A model generated the notes under the pieces. The model was given only the letters and a program-made list of their open reading frames with translations, did no database searches and was not told where the DNA came from. A DNA stretch of 64,000 nucleotides from Onchocerca volvulus (lineage: Eukaryota > Nematoda > Chromadorea > Rhabditida > Onchocercidae): contig HG738137.1 of assembly GCA_000499405.2 (NCBI GenBank), positions 24,949,845 through 25,013,844 on the forward strand, in the 5' to 3' direction. The stretch's first letter is position 1. Every line of letters starts with the position of its first letter. Shown here in pieces: positions 50,660 to 62,350 of the stretch. The position numbers and the translations under genes were made by a program.

Positions 50660-50840
50660 TCTATATAGATAAAAATGTCAATGTTCATTTTTTCAAAATC
50701 TTAAATCTCTTGGACACGAAAGTTCTTGAACAGACTTTTATTCAAGATATCGGGAAGTCCTTAGCTATTGCTTTGAAATTTTGATACAATGTTGCATTCG
50801 AATACGCGCATATTTTATATAAATGTGTTGCTGTAACTGA
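50660..50840 (+). mobile_element. Helitron 5' end
   Basis: Starts TCTATATAGATAAAAATGTC and continues with TTGATACAATGTTGCATTCG and AATACGCGCATATTTTATA, parallel to the start at 57221 (TTGACACAACATTCGAATAG then GCGCGTG). The element's other end is not identified. The sequence beyond 50840 has no coding similarity on the plus strand. Confidence 0.6.
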
Positions 50841-51169
50841 GTCTGGTTAAGTGGAAAAAAAAGAAAAGAGAAAACGAATGTTTATAGTGCTGGAGGAAAA
50901 AACTGATGTTTTGTAATTTGATTTGTAGTTTGATTGGACTGGAAACTGATTCTTGTTATTGTGATTAAGCTCGGTTAGCAATAAGTTTGAAAAAATTCTT
51001 TGTGTCTTATGTGAAGAGATGAATCCTATTGTGAAAGGTTTTATTAATTGATGAAGAGTGATTCTTTGCAACAAACAACAACAAACAATTATCAGAGAAT
51101 ATCCAAGCAAAGTGATCGTTAGTTATTCTTTCCTTTGTCGCTGATAGAGAAAAATACTGTTCAAATGAA

Positions 51170-51415
51170 TTTTCGGATTGTTGAATTTATGTTGACCATC
51201 TGGTAATGAAAACAGGAGGCCGACTTTCTGACAAATTTGTCATTACGATTTCTGCGTCGAACGTCGTTTGGAGGCACGAGTTGTATTTTCTGATTTTAGA
51301 TAGAAAATGCTTTGATTCGGCAGTATATCCGGCAAACAAAATTTCTTATGGTCCTGACGGTTCTTCAAGTTGAAGTAGTTCAATTTTTCCGGCGACGCAA
51401 CACATTCCTTCCGTT
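51170..51415 (-). pseudogene. Helitron Rep N-terminal fragment
   Basis: Read on the minus strand, the segment matches the cysteine-rich start of Helitron Rep/helicase proteins: a GMCC-V-GKIEL stretch, then LEEPSGP, then a TTFLSKIRxYNS-like stretch. It is also nearly the reverse complement of 59045-59290, where the plus-strand Helitron carries the same part. It has internal stops and shifts and no further Rep domains follow, so it is a dead fragment. Confidence 0.7.
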
Positions 51416-51519
51416 TATCCACAGATTACTTTGTTCTAAGCAATACATTTATTTAAAGCAGATTGTGTATGCGTATCTTTCAGAAAAATTAGACCATATC
51501 CAGGAGACTGTCCGATAAC

Positions 51520-52375
51520 ACGGAGACATGCATGAAATTAGTCAATGTAGGCATGCAAAATTGCATTACAAATAAACTGCATTAGAATTCAGAAAATTCC
51601 ATGTAAACATCAATAGTCCGATCATATTAATTAAAATTGTTAATTATGTGTGCTATATTAATAATATATATCTCAAACATATTCTTCTTTATTCACAAAT
51701 TTTGTGGACAGACAAATTTTGAAACACACGTAATAATTGGGAGCAAAAACGTAATGGTACCATTGGGAATGAAGTAATAACTAAACAAATATTATATATA
51801 TGTATACAATTATATATAAAAAGAGATCAAAACAAGCATTTTGAGTAACAATGCCAATTTTTCGTTACTCAAAGTGAATTGAATACTACATTATGAAACT
51901 AGGCCATATCTCATTTAAATATGTAAATTAAGATACAATAGTTTAAATCACAATTTGAAACAAATATTTGAATAATTTCCATTATAAATAAAGAAGTCAT
52001 AAAGTAATAATGCTTTGTTATTGACCAGTATAGTTTTCCAAATATTTTTTGAATTGAATTACTTCATGACAAAGCACGCGGCTGATAAATCATTCCTGCC
52101 GTTGTTATGAAATAATCAGGTTAAATAAATTGTATTTTAACTTATTAATGAATTTTCGTTAAAATTCTTCAAAAAGAAGTATACATTGCTTCTGAGATTT
52201 GCAAATCAGTTTGGCAATAAATTTGATTTGGAATACTCTTATAAAATGAAATATTATCGCTACTACTATTATTATCATTTTAATCATTATTACTAATTAA
52301 TTTTTCATCATCAAAAAGCAAATTTACCATCTATTTATTAGTTTGATCCATTACTTTCAATGTTGATTGTTAGCT
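51520..52375. other. Spacer between Helitron fragment and the unidentified gene fragment
   Basis: AT-rich sequence with short ATATAT repeats at 51665-51820. I see no exon. The AATAAA-like motifs on the minus strand near 52140 and 52270 could serve the gene ending at 52376. Confidence 0.45.
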
Positions 52376-55295
52376 CTATTCGAGAAATAAAGGATTTTTG
52401 TAAAAGAATCTGAATGAATATTTCGTTTTCCCTTCTTCTATTGTAATCCCTGCGTAACCTTCTGCCCCATCTATAACAAATAAGATAAAAGAAAAATTAA
52501 ATATATTAAAATTTAATTCTATTCTCATTTCAATAGAAAGAAATTCATAATGTATGGCAAAAAAAAAGAAAAAAAAGGAAAAAAAGAAATAAATGATGTT
52601 GAAAATTAAACTTTACCATCCCAATTTAAAATAATGAAAATTTCTAGTCATCTTAACAAAAAAATTATTGAAAAATATCAGCCAAATCTGTAATAAGTAA
52701 ATCAGCGAACGAATTACAATTAATCATGAATTATATCTCAACGCTGAATAAATAATACTTTAGCAGTGAAAATTTAGATGTTAACCTACTGATAATGAAA
52801 TCAGTTTTTCTGTGATATTCTAAAGTATTTCGCAGGCACAAAACCATTTCACTCATCATCAAGTTTCTATGAGGATAACCTCCAGGCTGTATTGCTGGTG
52901 TTGGACGAAATGAAATCTGCAAATGATAGAATAATTGAATTACAGTATGATTCGATTTATAATCTATGGTTATAAATCATCATATATAATATCTTGCCTG
53001 ATAAGCTATTGAAAATATTGCTAGAAGTACTTAATGATCTAGCACATCAATTTTTTTAATATAAGCCTTCAGAAAGAGTGAATATAAAAATTAATCCACC
53101 CTCTATTTTAAGTAATATTCAAATATTTTACAATATTTTTATCAAAACGATAGTGTATTAATACGAAATCAAAATATTAGAATATAAATCTGAATAATGC
53201 TAGCAAAGTAAACAGTCTTAAGGTTGTAAAGTAAACAAAAAACCTCAATGAAAGTTTCGAAATGAAGTTCAGCCAAGCGATCGATGGAATTGATGAGGTC
53301 TTCAACTGCACTCATAATGGCGAATTCTCTCAGGTTGTTGTAACGCGTGATGTCAATATGTAGTGAAACAGTCTGAAGTTGAACTACTACCTGTCGAGGT
53401 ATTCTCGAGAATAGATATTCGAAGTAACCGTTTGTTGGATATAATGATGTATCTATAATATCCTATCTTAATCATTACAATTAATTATTTTAGAATTGAT
53501 GTAAATGGCATGTAGTGTTTTAATTAATAGCGATATGCAGTATTACCTGGCTATCTAGGATGTTTTTATTAAAATTAAGTAATAATACTATCATTCTTAA
53601 TATTTTGACATCAATATAATTCATGGAATAAGCCACCATAGCAAAGTTTTTTAAGCACGAATACAGAAACTACAAATCCGAACCTTTTGGTAATTGCGGC
53701 CCATTTTAAATTAGGAAAGTTATCAATGTACTTTATTTTTTAGCAACTGTAACCATGAGAGGTTATATGGCAATTTACTTTAATAACATACCAGATAGTT
53801 TAAGTAAATCATGGAGATCAGGATTACATCTGTGTAATAATCCATCTTTTACAATCATTATTACTTCCACAATTTTATCACATGCTGAAATACTTTAATC
53901 AGTTGCTAACTTAATGCAACACATAAAGAGTATAAAGAAAGGAAATTCGAAGAAAATTTTAGTCAGCTTAATATTTTAATCAATTTATCTTATATCAATC
54001 TTTCTCTGTTACAAAATCTCTTGTTGCAAACTATTCAACTTGCATCGAAGCTTTAGATTTGCTCATTTCTAATTAAAGGCCTTTAAATATTCGCTTTTAG
54101 AAAAAAAAAACAACTTAAAAAAACTGCATTCAAACTGGTTTCCGAAAAATTTCGTTTAGATTCACATTTTTTGCTGCTCATGATATAACAATCCAGAGGA
54201 TCATCGCTTATCTGCAAAAACGACCAGTGATTACAGCGGAAATTTGCAAAATACTGTAACAATCTTTCCTAAATTAGTTAATATCGGCATACCTGAATTT
54301 TGTCGTACCGATACCAATTGAAACGCAATACAGATTTGACATAATTCGAGCATTCCTACAATGACATATTACACTTCAAGTCGTTGCAGATAATTAATTT
54401 ATTGGATTTAAAGATCATATTTTCAGGAATTTTAAATTAATGTTAATTGCATTATTATAAGATCAATTTGTTCGTATCATTACTTACAAATACACATTTA
54501 TCAGTTGGCTACATCATTTTTATCATCAAAAATCCTTTCAAATATGAAATTTTGTTGAAATAGCAATTTTCCTCCTAATAAAAATTAATTAATTTATGAC
54601 AGAAATCAATACCTGAAAATGGAGACTGTCCTCGAAGGATAAATATTTATCAATCTCGATTACTAATTCCGGAGGCAAACTATCATATAATGCAATATTC
54701 ATCAATGATTCTAAATTCGGTTCAGTATTGAAATTCATCAGTTCTGCAAATTCTATCAAATCTTATCAATCAAAAAAGTAAGGAAATAAATCAATTATAT
54801 TTCGACAAGCATTCAGTGGAGTTTATAATATATATTAGTGAGCAAAAATGAATTTGAGAAAAGAATGAAATGAAAGGAAGTGTTAGTATTTGTAACAATT
54901 CATTTAATATTTGCGCCAAGATCAATTTTTCTGCCTTTTTTGATCAATGATGATGACATTTGTTCCCAAAATTAAAAAAATTTATTTATTGGAACTATTT
55001 TGTAATAGCAATGTAATTTTTTCGTCAAAATATATTATGATAATAATTTTATAAATGAAAGTTAAATAGAGATTACTTTCATCAAAATTTATCAGAATTA
55101 ATTGCTAATCAGAGCGGATATTTACCGGCTAATTCTTTTTGAATCAAGCTAGTCAAAGATGTGACATGTTTGGTTCGATTATCTGATATTTTCAAGATTT
55201 TGTATGTAATGCGGATTTCAATATTAACTACCGTGCTATTAAATTCACTTTTTTGAAAAGAATTAAGTATTAAAAATTTTTTCTGGTCAGCGAAT
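52376..55295 (-). CDS. Eight-exon gene or gene fragment, unrecognised, 5' end missing
   Basis: Exons: 55295-55126, 54743-54613, 54355-54293, 54211-54166, 53884-53792, 53452-53244, 52916-52790 and 52470-52376 (TAG). All seven junctions agree in phase and give about 310 residues. The first visible exon needs one preceding exon; no ATG exon was found up to 57 kb. The product is mostly helical and soluble-looking: FADQKKFLILNSF, then SLPPELVIEIDKYLSFEDSL (resembles an F-box core by eye, not enough to call), then REFAIMSAVEDLINSIDRLA, then FRPTPAIQPGGYPHRN. I cannot assign a family. Composition and splice sites are those of a normal gene. Its setting, between a minus-strand Helitron 5' end at about 57080 and Helitron fragments at 51.4-49.9 kb, raises the possibility of a captured gene fragment. 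The exon 4 donor (GTGAAT) is weak; GTTTGA further on is an alternative in the same phase. Confidence 0.7.
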
Positions 55296-55699
55296 CTTAA
55301 TGAAAAATATTTATGGCATGAAAATATTTTTCAGATATTCTTAAAGATAATTTGAATATCTCATGACTTTATTTTGGCTATAAAACTTTAATATTTCCAT
55401 AGATATGAGCTTTTTCTCAAATTTAGTTAAATGAGAAAGAAAATAGGACACTAATTAGAATATATTTTTGAATCGCATCATTTAATGACAAGCAAAATTG
55501 ATGATTAGAACTAAATTATATTTGGTCAGAACGATTGATTGCACTATTCTGAGCCTCATTTTTGAGGAATGATGCTTGGTTACGTCTATTACACAGTTAT
55601 CATAGACTTAAGTACTTAATGCGTACTTTTTTTCATGAAATTGAATTTAGTAATTACTGCAAATAATGTTGAAATACACATTACAGACGATCTATGTGG

Positions 55700-56427
55700 A
55701 AGGAAGAAAAGAATTTTTAAATATTAAAAAAATAGTTCAATGACACAAGCGACAATACAGCAGGAGAAACAGCAGTGGTAGAATGAAAGGAGAACGACAG
55801 TCACAAACGAAAAGTGCGATAATGTAGAAAGTATTCAAACGATTGCTAATGCTGAACTGCTTGAAACTCAAGCGGAAGCAATCTCCAATCCATCCGAACG
55901 ACAAATCAAATCCTACAGTTCGATCAGATTGTTTTCGTCAACAGTTTTTTGTGCCACGCTGGGATATCATCCATGATATTAAGAAGAGCTGTCCCGGTGT
56001 ACGGAAAAATTCTGAAGTTTCTCAGCGCAATAAAAAAAATGGATTGGAGAAAAATCGATCAAAATGAATCTTTATCATTGATTCTTATTACTATTGTGAC
56101 TCAGTAAGATCAGCAACAGGCGGGAAAGTTTGTGTGGTAGAGACGAATACCTTCAAGATTGATTGATAGCAGAATAACTGCTGGTGAAACAATATCAAAA
56201 ATATCCAGATAAATCAATGATTAGATTATTTTTCTCATTGTTGCTCATGTCAATCGCGGTTATCGAACTGTTGCTGTTAAAACATCGATTTGGTCGTTGT
56301 ACAAATGCTTTAGAAGTTTGCAAAAATCTGCCCTTGTCGAAAAACTGTTCTAGAGAACTTGAATCCTCCAAAACCCGAATTATATATCCTTTAGAGGCTC
56401 CTCCTTCTTTCTTGATCTCCAGTTTGT
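55700..56427 (+). other. Element-like sequence with broken open frames
   Basis: Composition rises in G+C and shows CAGCAG/GAGAAACAGCAG runs at 55755-55785 followed by short frames at about 55780-55980 and 56184-56444. None is intact or recognised. Similar CAG/CAA-rich sequence occurs at 44115-44240. The stretch probably belongs to the surrounding mobile elements, but I cannot assign it. Confidence 0.4.
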
Positions 56428-56645
56428 CGCCTCATGATTGGTAGACATCACTTTGTTTATCTGTTAATAAGAGCATTTTGGCGGCAAGAATGTTTATCGT
56501 TTTGGCGGGAAATTTGATTATCCTTTTAAGTAAATACGTTTTTTCTTTTGGTGGTAAACATGCTTATCTTTCCATTCATTGTTTTGAGAATAAACATGTT
56601 TATTCTTGCTATCCATTTGAAACTGCTTTCGTGTTTCCTGAATTT
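56428..56645. repeat. Dispersed repeat with internal GGCGGGAAA units (copy 2)
   Basis: Opens TCATGATTGG like copy 1 at 20461. It contains ATTTTGGCGGCAAGAATGTT, TTTTGGCGGGAAATTTGATT, TTTTGGTGGTAAACATGCTT and GAATAAACATGTTTATTC, then closes with CCATTTGAAACTGC. Units differ between the copies, but the order of opening, unit array and ending is the same. Confidence 0.75.
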
Positions 56646-56939
56646 TAACATCTTTTGCTTACAACATACCATTTTGCAGAATTTTTCGACATTCCCGACC
56701 GGAAAACCAAACTCATAAGCAGTGTCGTATTTAGCAGCACATTTTTTTAACGACACTCCTTGATCTTGACTTTATCACTCTTGACTTTATATTTTCGTTT
56801 GAATCTGTGTCATTTCCTCTGTACAAAATCATTTAAATGAGTTTTTTTTTTTTACTTGACGATTCTGCTTTTTCGTTCATGATCTTTATCTTTTTTGCGT
56901 TTTTGATCATACAACACCGGAATTTGAGGTTTTGGCTTG

Positions 56940-57085
56940 ACGTTTTTATTTAAGCATAGTTACCCATCACAGGTGTACATGCGCCTGTTCAAACATTATA
57001 TTAAAATTTTAAATCAATCGGTAAGAACTTGAAATTTTGTGTGGAAATGAACAACGAACATTTGCATTTTTATTTATATACTTCT
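56940..57085 (-). mobile_element. Helitron 5' end (minus strand)
   Basis: Read on the minus strand from about 57082: TATATAAATAAAAATGCAAA, then TGTTCGTTGTTCATTTCCA, then an AATGTTTGAACAGGCGCATG stretch. These match the plus-strand ends at 49805 and 57221 in sequence and order. The terminal TC is degenerate here. The element would extend toward lower coordinates. Confidence 0.6.
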
Positions 57086-57592
57086 ACATATTCTTCTTTT
57101 TGGAATATTTCTTTCTTTTCTTTTTCTTTTTGCATTTCTCATTTAACATTTCCAAAAAAAGCGATGCAATTCAAATGAGTGAAAAAAAGTAATTATGATA
57201 ATATGTCGCAATAATAACAATCTATATAAATAAAAATGTGAATGCTTTTTGTGGCTCTTTACAAAACGTTGTAAGTTCTCCACTGATTGCTTTCAAATTT
57301 TGACACAACATTCGAATAGGCGCGTGTTTTTAAATAAATAAGGCGAGGAATTAAAGCTTTTCGTTTGTTTTTTGCTTTGTGAGGAATATAGTTCGTTATT
57401 TTTTGATTTGTAAGAAATGTAGTTACTTCGCAGAAATTTCGGGGTCAACGTTTTAAGTTTTTACCCATTTTTCGCTGAAATCGCGAGGAGTATAAGAAAA
57501 TAAGTGATTCCTGATTTTCAAATGATTTTTAATCTTATCGGATGTGGATGTTTCTTTGTTTATAGGTCAAATGGCTTTGCAGTTTATTCTTT

Positions 57593-57840
57593 TGTTGTAG
57601 TCAAGGTTACGCGCCAAACAACACGCGCTCTCAGGCGCTAAAAATGGCGCCTTATTCTGATCAAATTCTAGCGGGATCCTCCCTCTCTAAATAAGAAGAG
57701 GGTCCTGACTTTAGAATCATTGTAAAAGGATGTGCTACCGCGAGGTCAATTGGTTGATATTGTATTTGTAGTGTATTGTCGCGTTATCATATTTTATAAT
57801 AAAGGATTAATTACCCAAGTTTGAGGTTTCGAGAACAACA
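57593..57840 (+). mobile_element. Solitary LTR, 248 bp, BEL/Pao-like
   Basis: The segment begins TGTTGT and ends ACAACA, exact inverted ends typical of an LTR. It has a TCTAAATAAGAAGAGG TATA-like region near 57687, an AATAAA polyadenylation signal at about 57799, and sharply higher G+C than its neighbours. It precedes gag-like frames in the same orientation. No second LTR is present in the window, so the element is truncated. Confidence 0.6.
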
Positions 57841-58110
57841 CAACAAGAAAGAAAAGCTCTCAATAATTTTCACGGTTAAGAAGATCGAGAACAAAATCCA
57901 AGAACTCATAATTATTGTTACGGTCATAGGAGATCTGCGACAATTTTTGTCCAGCCAACCAAATTCAAAACAAGCGACCTAAGGATATCTTAAAAAAGGA
58001 ACGAACGACGAAGAAGTAAAGCCTTATTCTGATCAACTCAAACTAGAACATGAAAAAACTAGAACATGAAAGTGAGATGATCAAGAGAAAAGAAAAGGCG
58101 AGTAACTTAT

Positions 58111-58879
58111 TTGGTTAAAAGAGAGATGACAGAAAGTGAAAGTGTCCAATCTAGAGGTATGAGAAAGAAGGATAGGAAGTCAATATCCTACCTTATCCGA
58201 ATGAATTTAAACAAGCTCGCGTCAGAAGTTAAACTTATATTGGAAAAGGCAGAAAACATCTGCGCAGAAGAAATACAAGAAGAATCAAATGAGGAGAGCA
58301 AGTCGAAGTCGATTTCATTGGAAAGAAAAAGAATGCTCGTGAATAGACATCTAAAAATAATTGAAAGAATCATCTCCAAAGCAAATGAGTTAGAAAAAAG
58401 AATGGAAAGAAGCATTACATTCTGTTGAAAACAAGGATGAGAATTATGAATTCGACTTATATGAGTTATACTTGAGCACAGAAGAATGCTTTTTTAGCAG
58501 CTATCACAAAATGTATTATGTTCGAGACTTTCTAACTGAAGAAATAGACCGGATCCATCTATTGAATGATGAAGAATCAGGAAATGAAGGATCAAGTGTA
58601 AGAGAAAGAGAAGGAAGGCCCTTAACTGAATTAATTGAGAAATTGGTCACGACAAGTAAACCTCCAGAATTAAAGACATTAGAATTCGATGGAAATCCAA
58701 AATTTTGGTGTCTGCGCATGAACGGGCATGAACGAAGGAGCGAAAAAGAAAGAGAATGGCTAAATTGCAAGCAGTGCGACATGCAATCAGACTTGAGGAT
58801 GCACGATTGTGAACACGTCGATCATGTTCTGAAGCTTCATGTCAGTTTCTTTTTGAACAAAATGAACGCGGCAGGCTGA
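58111..58879 (+). pseudogene. LTR retrotransposon gag-like remnant (frameshifted)
   Basis: Two frames, 58111-58428 and about 58440-58879, are offset by one base near an A run at 58390. The first part is a Lys/Glu-rich predicted coiled coil; the second contains PPELKTLEFDGNPKFW, which resembles the motif opening the DUF1759 region of BEL/Pao gag proteins. After this the sequence no longer resembles gag and has a CKQCxM-type cysteine cluster. No protease, reverse transcriptase or integrase follows. Assignment rests on one motif, the coiled coil and the upstream LTR. Confidence 0.5.
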
Positions 58880-61868
58880 GACTAACGAGAAAAGGAGACA
58901 ACGTCAAACACGACTCGGTGCTCAAAAATCACGCGATTATAATCGCGTTGTATTCCGGCACAACTCAGCTGATGATCATATTTTGCGTCCGTATGTTCTC
59001 ATTTGCACTATGAATGAAGCATGTCTTTACTGCAAGGCTTTGAAGTTTGAAGGAAAAACGGAAGAAAAGTGTAACTTGAAGAACCGTCAGAACCATTAAA
59101 AATTTTGCTTGCCGGACATACCGCCAAAACAAAGCGTTTCCTATCTTAAATCAGAAAATACAACTCGTGCTTCCAAATGACGTCATTCGTTGCAGAAATT
59201 GTATAACACAATTCATGTGAACTTTCAAAGTGAAAGGACAAATTTATCACAAAGTCGGCTCCCTGCTTCCGTCCCCAGATGGTCAGCATAAATTTCTACG
59301 AATGTATTTTATCGTGATAGCAATGATGAATTAAATGCACGCTGCGGAATCCATACCACATAGAAAGATCCATCATTTCCCGTTGCAATAATTCTTCATG
59401 AGAACAGAAAAAAAAAAAAAAAGAAAAAATTAGTGCGTTTGTTCAAAACAGCAATTGATGTGATGCCATCTGATACACACAAGATTGTTATTCATGCTGA
59501 CAAAACGCCTGCTGGAGAACATGTGTGGAGATTCAGCGCTTCAAATATAGACGAAGTGGCAATCGTCATAGCCGGAGATTATTTCCAATCAAGAGATATT
59601 GTTGGTAACCGTAGAAACGATCAATTGACAGAAATTGCAGAAACTCATCCATACTACGATGTTCTATAATATTCAATCATTTTTTGGGATTGTGCTGATG
59701 AATATCACTTCAACGTTATGATGATAAATCCAATCGGCGGCGAAGGAAAAATAGGATATGCAGCGCAGTGAATTATCATTTATACAGATTAATGATTAGG
59801 AAGAATGAAGACAATCACATTTTGAAATGGCGACAGTTGTTTTATCAATATATCAATACGTAGATATATATGCAAAAATTGAAACAGAACGTTTGGTATT
59901 CATTCGTTTAAATCAGAACAAGCTTTTATCTGAAGAGTGCATTCATTTGCGAGAAGCAGTTGTAAATGATGGTGATACAACGAACGTTGGAAGACTATTT
60001 TGCAATCTTCATGTACAGGCAGTATACGTCATATGCATGAGTACGCTCAAGATGCAACTGCGTGTGCTCGTCACTAAAGGCGTCCAAACCTATTCATTAC
60101 ATTCACATGCAATTCAGCTTGGGATGACATACAAAGTCTCTTACTTCCTGGACAGTCGCCGATGAATAAGCATGACATCACAGCACGTGTTTTCAGAAGC
60201 TGAAATCGTTGATGAATTTCTGGTAAAACATGAGGTATTTGAGTCTATGTGCTGCTAGATGTACTCAGTGGAATGGCAAAAGGGAGCATTGCCACATATA
60301 CATATACTAATCCGGCTTTATGACAAAATCACTTGACACGAAATCGACATGTAATATGTGCTGAATTACACGATGCCAACGTCGATAAGGATTTGTATGA
60401 AGTTGTGACAAAAAATATGATACATGGACCTTGCAGTACACTGAATCCAAATTCACCATGCATGATAGACGGAAAACGCTCTAAGCGATATCTTCGACCA
60501 TTCAGTCACAGGAAACGATGGATATCTTTGATATAGAAGATCAGCAAAATATGGCGGTAAATTAGTAACCATATAAATGCGAAATGTGACATCGAAATAG
60601 ATAACCAGTGAATTGTTCCATATTCGCTTTTGCTACAAAAAAGATGCAAAGCGCACCTAAGCATGGGATATTAAATCCATAAAAATCGATCAAATACATC
60701 TGTAATTACGTGAAGAAAGGCAGCGACGTTGCATTTTTTGACGTACAGCCACGAAGAAGTGATAGGAACACGGTATTACATATCGATGAAATCGCAAAAT
60801 ATCAAGCTGAAAGATACATAAGCAGCAATAAAGCTGTGTGGCTAATTCTTTCATTTCCCATGCATGAACGAAATCCAGCTGTTGTTCACTTAGCAATAAA
60901 TCTAGAAAATAGACAACGGGTTTATTTCACAGCTGCAAATGTGCAACAAATAGCCCCGAACCCACCGGCTAAATCGTTAACTGCTTTCTTCACATTATGT
61001 CAAACTGATGCATTTGCGAAAACGCTGTTATGTTCGAAAGTACCTACGCACTGCATGTGGAATGCAAGTAGAAAATCATTTGAACGGAGCAAGCTAGGAG
61101 AACCAGTTGATGGACAACCTGGCAAATAAAAAGAAACAACGATAGGCAGATTTTACACCGTGCATCCTAATCAAGATGAATGCTTTGTGCTGGGTCCAAC
61201 CTCCTTCCAGTAATGAAAAATTGTCAACGGCGTTACACATACTATTTTCGTAATGCACGTCAAGGTTTGAATTTATTGGAGAACGATCGACACTGGGATG
61301 TATGAATTAGTGATGCATGTAACATGTCACATTCAAATTAAATTCATACACTGCAATCATATCGACCGCCTCCTCTTCATCTCCAACAGAGTTATGGAAG
61401 AAATATAAATCGCATATGGCTGAAAATATTCTCCATCACGCAGCGAAAATTCAAATATGAAAATAAATTTCACAGCAGAAATCTACAACGAAGCGTTAAC
61501 AATGAATGAAGACTTATGCTTATAAATCGCGAAAAAATTTTTCAATCAATTGGGAATGCCATTACCGAATCGATCTGCTGCTGTCAATAAAGGAGTTGGA
61601 GAAATCTTCTTTTTAGATGCGCTAGGAGAACTAATTAAAAGTTTCTAATTAGATTGGTTCCGGCAACAATTCGATCACAAAATGGCATAGTCTTAGCTCT
61701 TCATCGTCCGGAATAGCTGCAACATTACTGCCAGGTGGAAGAATCGCTCATTCCGCTTTGAAACAGTCTAACATCCAAACCGAGGCAGTCACATATAAGT
61801 CTTTTGACATTGTTGTAAAAAGCAGATGAAGCGGTTAATTATATAATAGAATTTTTGAATTCAATCGA
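58873..61868 (+). pseudogene. Helitron Rep/helicase pseudogene
   Basis: The frames shift several times but follow the Helitron order: Arg/Gln-rich N-terminus (about 58873-59000), CKALKFEGK cysteine region (59030-59070), LVRLFKTAIDVMP and the ADKTPAGEHVWRF block (59433-59669), the IYAKIETERLVFIRLNQNKL segment leading to the Rep domain (59827-60165), MIHGPCSTLNPNSPCMIDGK (60418-60470), RYISSNKAVWLILSFP (60810-60860), FFTLCQTDAFAKTLL (60985-61030), then helicase (about 61480-61790). Walker A is destroyed: GGTGKT is replaced by LGELIKS near 61617-61650. Motif II through IV are missing before a jump to the TYKSFD region at 61790. Rep nicks and joins single-stranded DNA in rolling-circle transposition; this copy cannot do so. 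Confidence 0.85.
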
Positions 61869-62350
61869 TTCAATTGCAATACATGCAGTGGAATCCCTGG
61901 CAGATCGAGCGAATTCAAAAATTTTGTTGGATTCGTAATCGCTTCATCTGCTTCCACAACAGTGTCGAAGGACTTATATGTGACAGCCTCAATTTAAATG
62001 TTACAATGTATAATATCGTTCAGTTCGTCGGCGTCTTTGTTCTTGACCGCAAAAGTATCTCGTACACTCAGCCAATTGTGATTCTTTTAATTGGTTTGAA
62101 TATTTTTCAACCAACTCTGCTTCTGATGTTACTAAATTGCAGAAGTTCTGACGCAATAAAATTCGTTCTGTGGTCAGATCAACTGGCACCTTTCCGTTCT
62201 TAATCTCCAGCAATTGATGTGAAAATATTCCAGCTGATCAATCGTTTTGCAGCTGAGCACGCATATTTTTAGTTAATTCTAACGTCTTTACGTATCGCCA
62301 TGAAACAGAGTATTTCGGGCAAGCATTTATTTCGGTCACGATAATTCTTA
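61869..62350 (-). pseudogene. Inverted Helitron helicase C-terminal fragment
   Basis: On the minus strand, from about 62345 to 61870, the helicase continues with EINACPKYS, YVKTLELTKNMRAQLQN, NGKVPVDLTTERILL, FCNLVTSEAELVEK and LNSLDLPGIPLHVLQL. It overlaps the plus-strand copy: 61785-61835 and 61943-61995 are inverted repeats encoding the same TYKSFD segment. The junction at about 61860-61880 is a near-palindrome (AATTCAATCGATTCAATT). Confidence 0.8.

Larger units (their letters stand above)
57221..61868 (+). mobile_element. Helitron, decayed, plus strand
   Basis: The 5' end is A then TCTATATAAATAAAAATG at 57221, followed by the subterminal GGCGCGTG stretch. Rep-helicase sequence begins at about 58873. 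The 3' end is not found because the sequence turns into an inverted helicase piece near 61868. An LTR and gag-like region (57593-58872) lie between the 5' end and the Rep region, so the element is interrupted or composite. Confidence 0.6.

Noticed and set aside
61874..62203. Plus-strand frame of 109 codons
   Set aside because: It is the antisense of the inverted Helitron helicase fragment.
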